A stretch of 62,962 nucleotides of DNA, taken from positions 1-62,962 of the forward strand of contig DMYW01000044.1 in NCBI GenBank assembly GCA_003482455.1. The letters are read 5' to 3'. Made by a program: the position numbers and the translations under genes. The stretch's first letter is position 1, and every line of letters begins with the position of its first letter. The notes under the pieces were generated by a model. The model searched no databases, was not told the DNA's origin, and saw nothing but the letters and a program-made list of their open reading frames with translations. The DNA comes from Rheinheimera sp. (lineage in GTDB: Bacteria; Pseudomonadota; Gammaproteobacteria; Enterobacterales; Alteromonadaceae). This document shows, piece after piece, positions 45,729 to 54,656 of this stretch.

Positions 45729-47420
45729 TTGTCAGCCTATCTAGGATTTTTGTACAGGCACAATAGAGCCAGCTTGCTGCTTGCTTTGTTATTGTTGTTG
45801 CTCAGTGCGTTCACCGAAGGTATTGGACTTGCGCTAATTTTGCCTTTAATTCAGTGGTTTAATGGTGAGCGCGCTTGGCCTGAATTTATAGCTACAGTCT
45901 TTCGACATCTAGGTTTATCACCAAGCCTTGGCTCCGTTCTCACGGGGTTGTTTATTGCGCTGGTGCTGCGGTCATCATTGAATTACTGGCGCGAAGTTGT
46001 GCTATTGCGCATCCGTTTGCAGACCACAGACCTGTTACGCAACCAATTGTTTTCAGCCGTGTTGCAAAGTTCATGGCAACGTTTGAGTCAACTCCATCAT
46101 GCACGGATTTCAGAGCAGTTAACTGGCGGCATTTTGCGTGTTGGCCAAGCAAATTTCTTCTTATTGCGTTGCATGACTTCAGGCATCATGTTGCTGTTTT
46201 ATTTGGTGGTGACATTGCATGTGGCGCCATTAAGTTTAGTCGTGTGTTTGTTGGTAGGCGTCGCTGTATTTATTGGATTGCGCCGCTTTCAGCGTGACGC
46301 GGCACGTGCTGGGAGTGAACTGACGGACCTGCATCGGCAATTGCAAGAACGAATTCTATTTAACTTACAGGGACTTAAAAGCATCAAAGCATTTGCTCAA
46401 GAAAGAACGCAAATGCAATCTATGGTCAACACACAAGCGGCCTTGGCCGAAAATCAACTGCAATTTCAACAACAAACCGGGCTTGTGCAGTGGCTATTTA
46501 GCGTGGTGAGTGCGGCTTTGTTATGTCTTGTAGTGTTCGTTGGGTTGACGTTCCTGCAATTGCAAGTGGAAACACTGCTGTTGTTGGTATTGGTCGTGGC
46601 TCGCGCTATGCCTTTGCTTGCTGATTTTCAAACAAATCTGCAGCGATTGACGAATACAGTGCCAGCATTTGCTGATATCTCCGAGCACTATCAATGGTTG
46701 TGTACTCAACGTGAACTTCAACCAGTCGCTCAGGAGCCCCTGCAGCTGCCGAAGCAGCAGATTGCATTGCGTCATGCTCAAGTCCACTACAATCCAGTTC
46801 TAACGCTCACTTTTGATTTGAGCCTACCGGTTGGGCAGTTTATTGTGCTCAAAGGTGCGTCAGGAGTAGGGAAAACGACGGCGGCAGATCTGTTCGCCGG
46901 CTTATTGCAGCCTGCAGCAGGCGCTTTGTATCTCGACGATCATGCCGTACCCCCAACGCAATTGGCACAGTGGCGATCGCATGTGGTGTATTTGACGCAA
47001 GAGCCATTTTTATTTGCAGGGACTTTGCGTGACAATGTACGTTGGGGCATGTCATTGGATGACAGCTCCATCACGCAAGCCTTGGCCGATGTCGGCGCAG
47101 ACTTCGTTAGTCAGTTGGCGGATGGCTTAGATAGTCAAATTGGTGAACGCGGTTTGTTATTGTCCGGCGGCCAGCGTCAACGTGTTCTGTTGGCGAGAGC
47201 TTTATGTCGCAGGCCCAGTTTGCTGATCTTAGATGAAGCGAGTAATGCACTGGATGAAGCGACTGAGCGTCAATGGTTACAAACCTTGGTTGGCCTGCGC
47301 CCGCAACTGACCATTTTAGTCATTACCCACCAAGGCATTGCCGAGCAGTTCGCCGATTTAGTGATTGAATTAACCAAGGAGTCTTCAAATGTCAGTGCCT
47401 GCACCTCTGTACGCGCGTAG
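45729..47420 (+). CDS. ABC exporter (fused membrane and ATPase domains)
   Basis: The 563-aa product is read from a TTG at 45729 with GGAG 6 bases upstream (an adjacent TTG at 45726 is too close). Six membrane helices occupy about residues 5-300, followed by the ATPase with Walker A GASGVGKTT (near 377), signature LLSGGQRQR (near 480), Walker B LLILDEAS and H-loop His535. It has no N-terminal C39 peptidase, so leader removal would need another protease. It starts 15 bases after the candidate precursor and overlaps the PqqD gene by 32 bases, which places it in the same operon. It is the likely exporter of the modified peptide. Confidence 0.92.
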   Translation: MSAYLGFLYRHNRASLLLALLLLLLSAFTEGIGLALILPLIQWFNGERAWPEFIATVFRHLGLSPSLGSVLTGLFIALVLRSSLNYWREVVLLRIRLQTTDLLRNQLFSAVLQSSWQRLSQLHHARISEQLTGGILRVGQANFFLLRCMTSGIMLLFYLVVTLHVAPLSLVVCLLVGVAVFIGLRRFQRDAARAGSELTDLHRQLQERILFNLQGLKSIKAFAQERTQMQSMVNTQAALAENQLQFQQQTGLVQWLFSVVSAALLCLVVFVGLTFLQLQVETLLLLVLVVARAMPLLADFQTNLQRLTNTVPAFADISEHYQWLCTQRELQPVAQEPLQLPKQQIALRHAQVHYNPVLTLTFDLSLPVGQFIVLKGASGVGKTTAADLFAGLLQPAAGALYLDDHAVPPTQLAQWRSHVVYLTQEPFLFAGTLRDNVRWGMSLDDSSITQALADVGADFVSQLADGLDSQIGERGLLLSGGQRQRVLLARALCRRPSLLILDEASNALDEATERQWLQTLVGLRPQLTILVITHQGIAEQFADLVIELTKESSNVSACTSVRA

Positions 47421-47673
47421 TAAAAGGTTTAGTTTTGTACCGATGGATGATGAATTGGTGATGATGGACATTGAGCAGGGCAAATACTTGGGGTTAAACC
47501 CGGTCGCTACCGAAATTTGGCACCTGTTGGAGCAGCCTAAATCGATGACACAGTTGTTAACTGCATTGCTGGACCGTTATGAGGTGTCCGCCGCGCAATG
47601 TGAAACTGATTTACAACGCTTTTTGCAGCAGATGCACAGTCAAGGCATGCTCGTTCAGATCGATGCAGCTTAA
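47389..47673 (+). CDS. PqqD-family peptide-recognition protein (RRE)
   Basis: The 94-aa winged-helix protein has the PqqD/RRE pattern: an N-terminal beta hairpin (FSFVPMDDELVMMDIEQGKY), LGLNPVATEIWHLLEQP, then helices ending in a QGML strand. Such proteins bind leader peptides and present them to modifying enzymes. Its overlaps with the exporter gene (32 bases) and the second kinase gene (11 bases) give tight translational coupling. AAGGAG 8 bases upstream fixes the start. Genome annotation uses the name HPr-rel-A system for PqqD proteins found with HprK-related kinases, which fits. Confidence 0.9.
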   Translation: MSVPAPLYARSKRFSFVPMDDELVMMDIEQGKYLGLNPVATEIWHLLEQPKSMTQLLTALLDRYEVSAAQCETDLQRFLQQMHSQGMLVQIDAA

Positions 47674-48538
47674 TCACTACTTCTGTTACGGTATGGCGGT
47701 ACATAGCCGCATCCTGTTACCACTATCACCGCTTGACTCGACGAACACTGTCGCACGTGTGGACGTTGATTATGCGGCGGTAGCGGACTGCGAATTACCA
47801 CAAATCACGCCTTGGCTTCATGCATCATCGACGGAAATTCGTTTGCAGCGCGCCGAGTTGGGTTGTATGCAAGTGCAGGCGCAACAAATTCGACTGGATG
47901 CACCGCAACATCCACTCACGTTACTACAACAGCTTTATTTAGTCGGGTGGGGCTTAGCAGGGGCTGCCATGTTGCAACAGCGCCTAGCCCTGCATGCGAA
48001 TGCTTTAGAGAAAGATGGGCAAGTCATATTGATTGCCGGTGATTCTGGCCAGGGAAAATCGACACTGTCGGCGCAATTGCTCGCCAACGGCTACCGCATC
48101 CATAGTGAAGATGTTGCGGTGTTCGCAGATCCAGCAAAGGTTTGGCGAGGTATGCAGTATCTATTGTTGCAACCAGATGCAGCCGAGCAATGGCCATTTC
48201 CGGTGGTTGCTCAAGGCGAACGCAACCTACGACAAGTTCCGCAAAGCCGACAGAGTTGTTATCCGGTGAAAGCACTGATTTGTGTTAGTTTTGCGGATGC
48301 TACGGCAGTGAACGAGCTCAAAGGCATGGCCAAATTTGCATTGCTGCGCCGTCAATGCTATCGACCGTATTTAAGTCAAGCTTTGGGTATAGTCAGCCAA
48401 CAAGCGCAGTTATTGTCGCAACATTTTGCCAGCATCCCGGTGTGGCATTATCAAAGACCGCGTCATCAAGCAAATGCGCAGGCGCTTGCTGCAGAAGTCG
48501 ATGCGTTGCGTCGCCAACACGGACTTACCTGGTTATGA
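47663..48538 (+). CDS. HPr-kinase-like protein 2
   Basis: This 291-aa paralogue is colinear with the kinase at 44488: His111 (LHANAL), P-loop GDSGQGKS at 126-133 and acidic SED at 148-150 occupy identical residue numbers. The N-termini also match (YGMAVHSRILLPL versus YGLNIHSDIQLPF). It could phosphorylate the peptide or a carrier. The ATG at 47663 lies inside the end of the PqqD gene; the longer frame upstream is the PqqD shadow. The stop overlaps the next start as ATGA. Confidence 0.82.
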   Translation: MQLNHYFCYGMAVHSRILLPLSPLDSTNTVARVDVDYAAVADCELPQITPWLHASSTEIRLQRAELGCMQVQAQQIRLDAPQHPLTLLQQLYLVGWGLAGAAMLQQRLALHANALEKDGQVILIAGDSGQGKSTLSAQLLANGYRIHSEDVAVFADPAKVWRGMQYLLLQPDAAEQWPFPVVAQGERNLRQVPQSRQSCYPVKALICVSFADATAVNELKGMAKFALLRRQCYRPYLSQALGIVSQQAQLLSQHFASIPVWHYQRPRHQANAQALAAEVDALRRQHGLTWL

Positions 48539-49719
48539 CAAACGACAGGCTTGAACTATCGGCGGAGCTACGACTGCTGTGGCTGCTCAGTGAACGCCAT
48601 GCTTGGCAAGGCCAGCGGATCCAACCCTTGCTAGTGCAAGTCGATTTTTTGCAGTTTCAGCAACTTATCGAATTCCATCGCTTGTGGCTTGCCGTTTCTC
48701 GAAATCTCCGACAGCTAAAAACCGCCTCCGGAGCTCCATTGATCAGTCTGTGCCCTGATGAATTTGTACAATGGTTGCAACAATCCCAACAAGCCGCACA
48801 GCAAAAAACCTTGGCGCATTGGCTGATGCAGCAACAGCTATCAGCCGCGCTGCAGGCGTTGGCTGTGCCGCATCAATTTATCAAGGGGCTAGGCTTATCG
48901 TTGAAACTGCATGGTGAGTTAGGTTGGCGCTTTTCGCGAGATATAGATCTGTTGATTGAGCCTGCATCACGCCAAGCAGTTGCACAGTTACTTCGCGAGC
49001 GTGGCTTTCACTCGGAGTTTGACTTGCTTCCCGCCAATGGTCTCGGCACGCGTTGGTTAATGCATTTGCAAAAAGATGAACATTGGTACCACAAAAATGG
49101 CATCGCTTTGGAATTACATTGGCGTTTAGCCAGCGAGCGTACCGCCTTGAGCAACCAGCTCACGCCGGTGTTTCTGCAGCTTGCTCCGCAACAGTTGTCA
49201 GTCGATGAATTGGTGTATTTATGCTGGCATGCCATGTATAGCCGATGTCACCGCATGAAATGGGCGCTTGATGTCGCTGATTATATTCATGTGCTTTCAC
49301 TGCAACAGCCTGATTGGCAACAACAAGCGTTTCAATGTGCTGCGAGGTTGCACGTGACCGCTCAGTTAACCTTTATGCTGCATTTAGTGGCGTTATTGCC
49401 GGCGCTGACTCGCGGGGAACAGCTGCAAGGATCGCAAGTGCTGCCGCAGGACGTACGCGAGTTAGTGGGAAGCTGGCAACATGGTAGTCGCAGTGAGCGA
49501 GCAACTTTTACCAATCTGTGGTTTTTATTGAAGTATCAACGTAACCCACTGGATTGGTTAAAGGCGGGTGTTTCTTTAGTGTTTTGGCCAAATGTTGCTG
49601 ACCTTTCCTGGTTGAATCGGCTACCTAAGCCGGTCGCCCTGATATATTTTTTGGCGATGCCGTTACTAAAGCCATGGCGCTACCTAATTCGCCGATTGTT
49701 CAGCCGCGCCACGTCTTAA
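48535..49719 (+). CDS. Nucleotidyltransferase-fold protein (NTP_transf_5 type)
   Basis: In the 394-aa product the core (about 105-200) shows KGLGLSL (Lys117), RFSRDIDLLI (metal-binding Asp136 and Asp138) and ALELHWRL (third acid Glu193). This is the polymerase-beta-like nucleotidyltransferase pattern of the NTP_transf_5 family. Proteins of this family recur beside HPr-kinase-like enzymes in lasso and other peptide clusters, where they are thought to decorate the phosphorylated peptide. The C-terminal about 150 residues are helical and unassigned. The start overlaps the kinase stop (ATGA). It is the last gene of the peptide operon. Confidence 0.85.
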   Translation: MTNDRLELSAELRLLWLLSERHAWQGQRIQPLLVQVDFLQFQQLIEFHRLWLAVSRNLRQLKTASGAPLISLCPDEFVQWLQQSQQAAQQKTLAHWLMQQQLSAALQALAVPHQFIKGLGLSLKLHGELGWRFSRDIDLLIEPASRQAVAQLLRERGFHSEFDLLPANGLGTRWLMHLQKDEHWYHKNGIALELHWRLASERTALSNQLTPVFLQLAPQQLSVDELVYLCWHAMYSRCHRMKWALDVADYIHVLSLQQPDWQQQAFQCAARLHVTAQLTFMLHLVALLPALTRGEQLQGSQVLPQDVRELVGSWQHGSRSERATFTNLWFLLKYQRNPLDWLKAGVSLVFWPNVADLSWLNRLPKPVALIYFLAMPLLKPWRYLIRRLFSRATS

Positions 49720-49727
49720 CACGACAA

Positions 49728-49751
49728 TCTCCTCCTTTTTCTCCTCCTTTT
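49728..49751. repeat. Tandem 12-bp repeat of a CU-rich, anti-Shine-Dalgarno-like unit
   Basis: TCTCCTCCTTTT occurs twice head-to-tail with no spacer. The minus strand reads as two consecutive strong Shine-Dalgarno sequences, but no reading frame follows them. Confidence 0.8.
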
Positions 49752-49835
49752 GCGGGATAGTGAGTCACCTCGAATCGACCTAGCATCAAGACACAGGGAT
49801 GGGCATGGGTTCCATCTAATAACTTGAGGTGTCTT

Positions 49836-51356
49836 ATGATTTACGTGCAACCAGGTCAAGTCGGATCGCTAGTTGAAGTGCAAGCGCGTTACGGCAATTA
49901 CATCAATGGTCAGTGGGTCGAGCCACAAAAAGGCCAGTACTTTGACAATGTATCGCCGGTAACCGGCCAAGTATTTTGTCAAATCCCGCGTTCAAGCGCC
50001 GAAGATATTGAATTAGCGCTGGATGCCGCCCACGGCGCCAAAGCGGCGTGGGGCCAAACCTCAGTGACGCACCGCGCCAATATTTTATTGAAAATCGCCG
50101 ATCGCTTAGAGCAACACACCGAGATGATGGCTGTGGCTGAAACTTGGGATAACGGCAAAGCCGTGCGCGAAACCTTAAACGCCGACATTCCGCTGGCGGT
50201 GGATCATTTCCGCTATTTTGCTGGCTGTATTCGTGCCCAAGAAGGTTCGGTGGGCGAAATTGATCACAATACCGTGGCGTATCACTTCCACGAGCCGCTG
50301 GGCGTTGTTGGACAAATCATTCCATGGAACTTCCCATTATTAATGGCGGCTTGGAAACTGGCGCCAGCACTGGCGGCCGGCAACTGTGTGATCTTAAAAC
50401 CCGCCGAGCAAACGCCTTGGTCGATTTTAAAGTTTGTGGAGTTGGTGGGTGATTTGCTACCGAAAGGCGTGTTAAACGTGGTCAACGGCTTTGGTCGTGA
50501 AGCCGGTGAAGCGCTGGCGCGAAGCAAACGCATCGCCAAAATCGCCTTTACCGGCTCGACACCAACCGGCTCGCATATTCTGAAATGCGCTGCAGAAAAC
50601 ATCATTCCATCCACTGTTGAACTCGGTGGCAAGTCGCCGAATATCTTCTTTAGTGACGTGCTGGAGCACGAAGATAGTTATCTGGATAAGTGTATCGAAG
50701 GTGTGGTGCTGGCATTTTTTAACCAAGGTGAAGTCTGTACTTGTCCGTCACGCTTGTTGATCCAAGAAGACATTTACGATCGGTTCATCGAAAAAGTCAT
50801 CGAGCGTACCAAGAAAATCAAACGCGGCAATCCACTGGATACCGAAGTAATGGTCGGTGCGCAAGCGTCGTTACAGCAGTTTGATAAAATCATGGGCTAT
50901 TTTGCCATTGGTCGCGAAGAAGGCGCGCAGGTGCTGATGGGTGGTGACAAAGAAGCATTAGCCGGCGACTTTGCGCAAGGGTTCTACATCCAGCCGACCC
51001 TACTCAAAGGCCACAACAAAATGCGCGTGTTCCAAGAAGAGATCTTTGGCCCTGTAGTGTCGGTGACTACTTTCAAAGATGAAGCCGAAGCACTGGCGAT
51101 CGCCAACGATTCAGAGTTTGGTTTAGGCGCAGGCGTCTGGACTCGAGATATGAACCGTGCCTATCGGATGGGCCGTGGTATCGAAGCGGGGCGCGTGTGG
51201 ACCAACTGCTATCACCATTACCCAGCGCATGCCGCCTTTGGGGGCTACAAAAAGTCGGGGGTGGGTCGCGAGACGCATAAAATGATGTTAAACCACTACC
51301 AGCAAACGAAAAACCTGTTAGTGAGCTACGACATCAACCCGCTGGGCTTTTTCTAA
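49836..51356 (+). CDS. NAD-dependent aldehyde dehydrogenase (ExaC/AldB type)
   Basis: The 506-aa product oxidises aldehydes such as acetaldehyde to acids. Landmarks: PWNFPLLMAAWKLAPAL near 165, general base Glu262 (STVELGGKSPN), nucleophile Cys301 in GEVCTCPSR, and the EEIFGPVVS and C-terminal NPLGFF ending shared with AldB/ExaC. The ATG at 49836 with GAGG upstream gives exactly the ExaC length. It is followed by FIST, hybrid kinase and LuxR genes, the same partners found around the Pseudomonas exa cluster, so a role in ethanol or alcohol-derived aldehyde oxidation is likely. Confidence 0.93.
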   Translation: MIYVQPGQVGSLVEVQARYGNYINGQWVEPQKGQYFDNVSPVTGQVFCQIPRSSAEDIELALDAAHGAKAAWGQTSVTHRANILLKIADRLEQHTEMMAVAETWDNGKAVRETLNADIPLAVDHFRYFAGCIRAQEGSVGEIDHNTVAYHFHEPLGVVGQIIPWNFPLLMAAWKLAPALAAGNCVILKPAEQTPWSILKFVELVGDLLPKGVLNVVNGFGREAGEALARSKRIAKIAFTGSTPTGSHILKCAAENIIPSTVELGGKSPNIFFSDVLEHEDSYLDKCIEGVVLAFFNQGEVCTCPSRLLIQEDIYDRFIEKVIERTKKIKRGNPLDTEVMVGAQASLQQFDKIMGYFAIGREEGAQVLMGGDKEALAGDFAQGFYIQPTLLKGHNKMRVFQEEIFGPVVSVTTFKDEAEALAIANDSEFGLGAGVWTRDMNRAYRMGRGIEAGRVWTNCYHHYPAHAAFGGYKKSGVGRETHKMMLNHYQQTKNLLVSYDINPLGFF

Positions 51357-51400
51357 ACACCGCGCTGGGCCTCGTCACAGTTCGGGCATGCGAGCTACAC

Positions 51401-51428
51401 AAGCGAGTGAGTGATCACTCGCTTTTTT
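51401..51428 (+). terminator. Intrinsic terminator of the aldehyde dehydrogenase gene
   Basis: A perfect 10-bp stem (AAGCGAGTGA against TCACTCGCTT) with a GTGA loop is followed by six T. Confidence 0.93.
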
Positions 51429-51502
51429 GCTGACGCAGCAAAGACTTGCTCAATAAGGGCCGAGCGCCCTAGACTGAAAATATTTCCCTGACATAGGCTT
51501 TG

Positions 51503-52690
51503 ATGATGGCTGCACTGTATTACGCCATGGCGGATGCGAGCTCCCCGCAACAAGTGGCCACAGCACTGGCCGCGCAGTTACCGCTGCCACAGTTAGAACT
51601 GCTGATGTTGTTTTGCCCACCCGGCGATTGGTTAACCGACCTTGCCAGAGCCCTGTCGGTGGCGTTTGCTCAGCTGCGCGTTGTTGGGTGCACCAGTGCA
51701 GGTGAATTCAGCCCTTCAGGTTACAGTGATCAGCAAGTGCTGGCGGTCGGGTTTGACCGGCAATATTTCCGCATCGAAACAGCGCTGATTTCATCCCTGG
51801 GTGAATTTTCCTTTGCCGATGCGCAGCGTCTGGTTAATGACCTGCAGCAGCGTGATCAAGGGCGGGACGACTGGCCTGCGAGTTTTGCGTTTACCTTGCT
51901 TGATGGCTTATCGAGCCAAGAAGAACGCGTGTTGTTGACGCTGGAGACGGCACTTGGCCATATCCCGCATTTTGGTGGTTCGGCAGGTGATAACAACCAG
52001 CTCAAACGTACACATGTGCTGATGCAAGGGCAATTTCGCACCGATGCGGCCGTGGTGCTGTTTGTTCGCACTTCGCTACCGTTTCAGGTGTTTAGTACGC
52101 AGCATTTGCGCGCTATGCAACAAAAACTGGTCGTGACGGCGGCGTCGAGCGATATGCGCACCTTGTATGAATTAAACGCAGAACCTGCTGCGCAGGCCTA
52201 TGCAGACTTGCTCGGGTTGCCGATTGACGCTCTGAATTCGGATGTGTTTGCCATGCATCCGTTAGCCGTGCGGATGGGGCAGGATTATTACGTGCGTTCC
52301 ATCCAGCGGGTGAATGCCGATGGCAGCCTGACGTTTTATTGTGCAGTTGGGGTAGGCGCAGTGCTGACGGAAATGCAGGTACAAGCGCTGCTACCGGATC
52401 TAGAAGCGCGTTTGGCAGCTATCGCTCAAGAGATTGGTGCCATTGACTGGGTGCTGGGGTGCGACTGCGTGCTACGCCGGCGTGAGTTGGCGCTACGTGA
52501 CGAATTTGCCGCCGCGCAGCAGTTGTTTGAACGGTATCGCTTTGTTGGGTTTAACACCTATGGCGAACACCTTGATGGCGTGCATTTGAATCAAACCTTT
52601 ACCGGCGTGGTCTTTGGTAAACCCGCGCCCGTGGCGCTGGGCGACGCCACACCTGCTGCGCACCTTGTAACTTCACGTGAGTTGCCATGA
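51503..52690 (+). CDS. FIST-domain protein
   Basis: The 395-aa soluble protein has FIST N (about 30-220, with GCTSAGEFSPSGY and the FGGSAGDNNQ motif near 160) and FIST-C (about 225-365, with GCDCVLRRRE). It is distinct from the FIST protein at 40371 but built the same way. The stop overlaps the hybrid kinase start (ATGA). In Pseudomonas a FIST gene next to ercS' occupies the same position, which suggests it supplies the ligand signal to the kinase. The ATG at 51503 or 51506 is the start; ribosome-site strength does not decide between them. Confidence 0.87.
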   Translation: MMAALYYAMADASSPQQVATALAAQLPLPQLELLMLFCPPGDWLTDLARALSVAFAQLRVVGCTSAGEFSPSGYSDQQVLAVGFDRQYFRIETALISSLGEFSFADAQRLVNDLQQRDQGRDDWPASFAFTLLDGLSSQEERVLLTLETALGHIPHFGGSAGDNNQLKRTHVLMQGQFRTDAAVVLFVRTSLPFQVFSTQHLRAMQQKLVVTAASSDMRTLYELNAEPAAQAYADLLGLPIDALNSDVFAMHPLAVRMGQDYYVRSIQRVNADGSLTFYCAVGVGAVLTEMQVQALLPDLEARLAAIAQEIGAIDWVLGCDCVLRRRELALRDEFAAAQQLFERYRFVGFNTYGEHLDGVHLNQTFTGVVFGKPAPVALGDATPAAHLVTSRELP

Positions 52691-54621
52691 CAGATCCAAA
52701 GTCAACGCCAGCTCATATTGCGGCGAGCAGCCCAGCAGCACTTAGCATCGAGTCGCTACAAGCACAGCTCGCTGCCCGTGACCAACAAGTGGCACAGTTG
52801 CAGTCGCAACTGCAGAAACAACAAAAAATCAATGCGGCACTGATCAGTCGTGTTGAGGCTGGCTCGGACCAAACGCATGCGCAGCTCAGCCCTTATGCGG
52901 CGTTTGAACATGCCGCGTTGCTGGCAGAACAAGTGCAAAAACGTACGCAAGAACTCAGTGCCGCTTATGCGGAACTGAAACGTTCGATGGCGTATTCTGA
53001 GGATCTCAAAGCCAGTGAGCGCTGGATCCGCACTATCACCGACCAAGTGCCAGCCATGATCGCCTATCTATCGTCGGCGGGCCGTTATCTATTTACCAAC
53101 TTAGTGTATGACCAATTTTATGGCGTGAGCCGTGGCAGTTTGCAGGATGCAACTTTGCTTGCCGTCCATGGCGAAGTCGGAGCTCGTCGCTTACAGCCTT
53201 ACATTACGCAAGTGCTGGCGGGCGAGCCCGTGTCGTTTGAGATTGACGAGCACAATGCCCAAGGGGAATTGCGGCATTTGTTAAAAAGCTATGTGCCGCA
53301 TCGGGACAACCAAGCGCAAGTGATTGGTTTTTTTGTGCTCATTCGTGATATCACCGAACGAAAACGCACGTCTGAGGCGCTGCGGCAGGCGAATTTGCAT
53401 CTCGAGCAACGCGTGCTGGAGCGCACCGCAGCGCTGCAAGATTTAAATCAACAGTTGGCGGAAGCGCATCAACAGGCAGATGTTGCACGGCTGCAAGCAG
53501 AAGCTGCCAATCTGTCGAAATCGAAGTTCCTTGCTGCCGTCAGCCACGATGTGCTGCAACCGCTGAATGCGGCGCGTTTGTTTAACGGCGCTTTGCTCGA
53601 TAGTGAATTGCCGGTATATGCACATGAACAAGCGCAAGCAGTCGCCCGCTCCTTGGATGATTTAGCCGGCTTAATGCGCAGCCTCGTTGATGTATCACGA
53701 TTGGATGCCGGTCATATGACAGTTGAGCGCCGCGTGTTTGCACTCAAGCCGTTATTGCAGCGTTTACAACAAGAATACGCGCCGCAAGCACAGGCCAAGG
53801 GCGTTGGCTTCGCGGCGCACTGCGCAGAGTTGTTGGTTAGCTGCGACGAGGCTTTGTTGCTGCGGGTGCTACGCAATTTGATCAGTAACGCGATCCGGTA
53901 CACTCCGGTAGGCGGTCGCGTGCTGGTTACCGCACGGCGGCAGGCAGAGCAAGTACAACTGCGGGTGATCGACAACGGCATCGGGATTGCGCCAGCACTG
54001 CAACAGCAAGTGTTTTCGGAGTTTTTTCGTGTCGATCCCAGCGCTGCAGCGCACAACCAAGCAGGGCTTGGTTTGGGTTTGTCGATTGTCGATAAGATCT
54101 GTCGTTTGCTGGAGATCCCACTGCGATTGCGCTCAGCGCTTGGTCGCGGTAGCTGCTTTGAATTGCGGGTGCCGCAAGTGCGAAGCAGTGAACAGCCTCG
54201 AACTGTTCCAGCTCCTGTTGCTAGTTTGACCGGTGAGCAGGGGCTAATTTGGGTGGTCGATAACGATGCAGCGATCCGCCAAGCCATGCAAGTGCTGTTG
54301 CAAGGCTGGGGTTATCAAGTGGTTGTCGCGGCGTCACTGGCGCAGCTACGCGAACAACGCGGCGCAGCATTTGCCGATGTACTCATCGTGGACTATCACT
54401 TGGATGATGGCGACACTGGGTTGAGCCTCGCACGGGAAGTCCGTCGCGAATACCAACAACGACAAGCTGGCATCATGCCGGTGGTGATGATCACGGCCGA
54501 TCAATCGCCTGACTTACGACATTTGCTGCAACAAGAACAAGGGCATCTGTTGTACAAGCCCGTCCGGCCGCTGAAACTTCGCAGTTTGTTACGGGCACTG
54601 ACCCAGCCACGCCACTCGTAA
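52687..54621 (+). CDS. PAS hybrid histidine kinase, ErcS'/NahK-like
   Basis: The 644-aa cytosolic protein has coiled coil (about 20-110), PAS (about 115-225, IVIRDITER-like end), coiled coil, and a HisKA with the distinctive H-box AAVSHDVLQPLNAARLF (near 290). HATPase follows with NLISNAIRYTP, DNGIGIA and GLGLGLSI, and then a C-terminal receiver (about 515-640, phospho-Asp in LIVDYHLDDG, Lys in LYKPVRP). The H-box with QPLNAARLF is characteristic of the Pseudomonas ErcS'/NahK group. It is coupled to the FIST gene by ATGA and faces a LuxR-type response regulator that is its likely output. Confidence 0.92.
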   Translation: MTDPKSTPAHIAASSPAALSIESLQAQLAARDQQVAQLQSQLQKQQKINAALISRVEAGSDQTHAQLSPYAAFEHAALLAEQVQKRTQELSAAYAELKRSMAYSEDLKASERWIRTITDQVPAMIAYLSSAGRYLFTNLVYDQFYGVSRGSLQDATLLAVHGEVGARRLQPYITQVLAGEPVSFEIDEHNAQGELRHLLKSYVPHRDNQAQVIGFFVLIRDITERKRTSEALRQANLHLEQRVLERTAALQDLNQQLAEAHQQADVARLQAEAANLSKSKFLAAVSHDVLQPLNAARLFNGALLDSELPVYAHEQAQAVARSLDDLAGLMRSLVDVSRLDAGHMTVERRVFALKPLLQRLQQEYAPQAQAKGVGFAAHCAELLVSCDEALLLRVLRNLISNAIRYTPVGGRVLVTARRQAEQVQLRVIDNGIGIAPALQQQVFSEFFRVDPSAAAHNQAGLGLGLSIVDKICRLLEIPLRLRSALGRGSCFELRVPQVRSSEQPRTVPAPVASLTGEQGLIWVVDNDAAIRQAMQVLLQGWGYQVVVAASLAQLREQRGAAFADVLIVDYHLDDGDTGLSLAREVRREYQQRQAGIMPVVMITADQSPDLRHLLQQEQGHLLYKPVRPLKLRSLLRALTQPRHS

Positions 54622-54656
54622 CCGCTGCTGATTGCAGTGTTACTGCGACAGCATGG

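Noticed and set aside
48355..48534. Long N-terminal extension of the nucleotidyltransferase
   Set aside because: It is a shadow of the HPr-kinase-like gene in another frame; the ATGA overlap start at 48535 is natural.
44488..49719. Calling the peptide cluster a lasso peptide cluster
   Set aside because: The leader motif and kinase fit, but the essential cyclase (asparagine-synthetase-like) and B2 protease are absent here, and the core has no obvious ring-forming Gly/Asp-Glu spacing.
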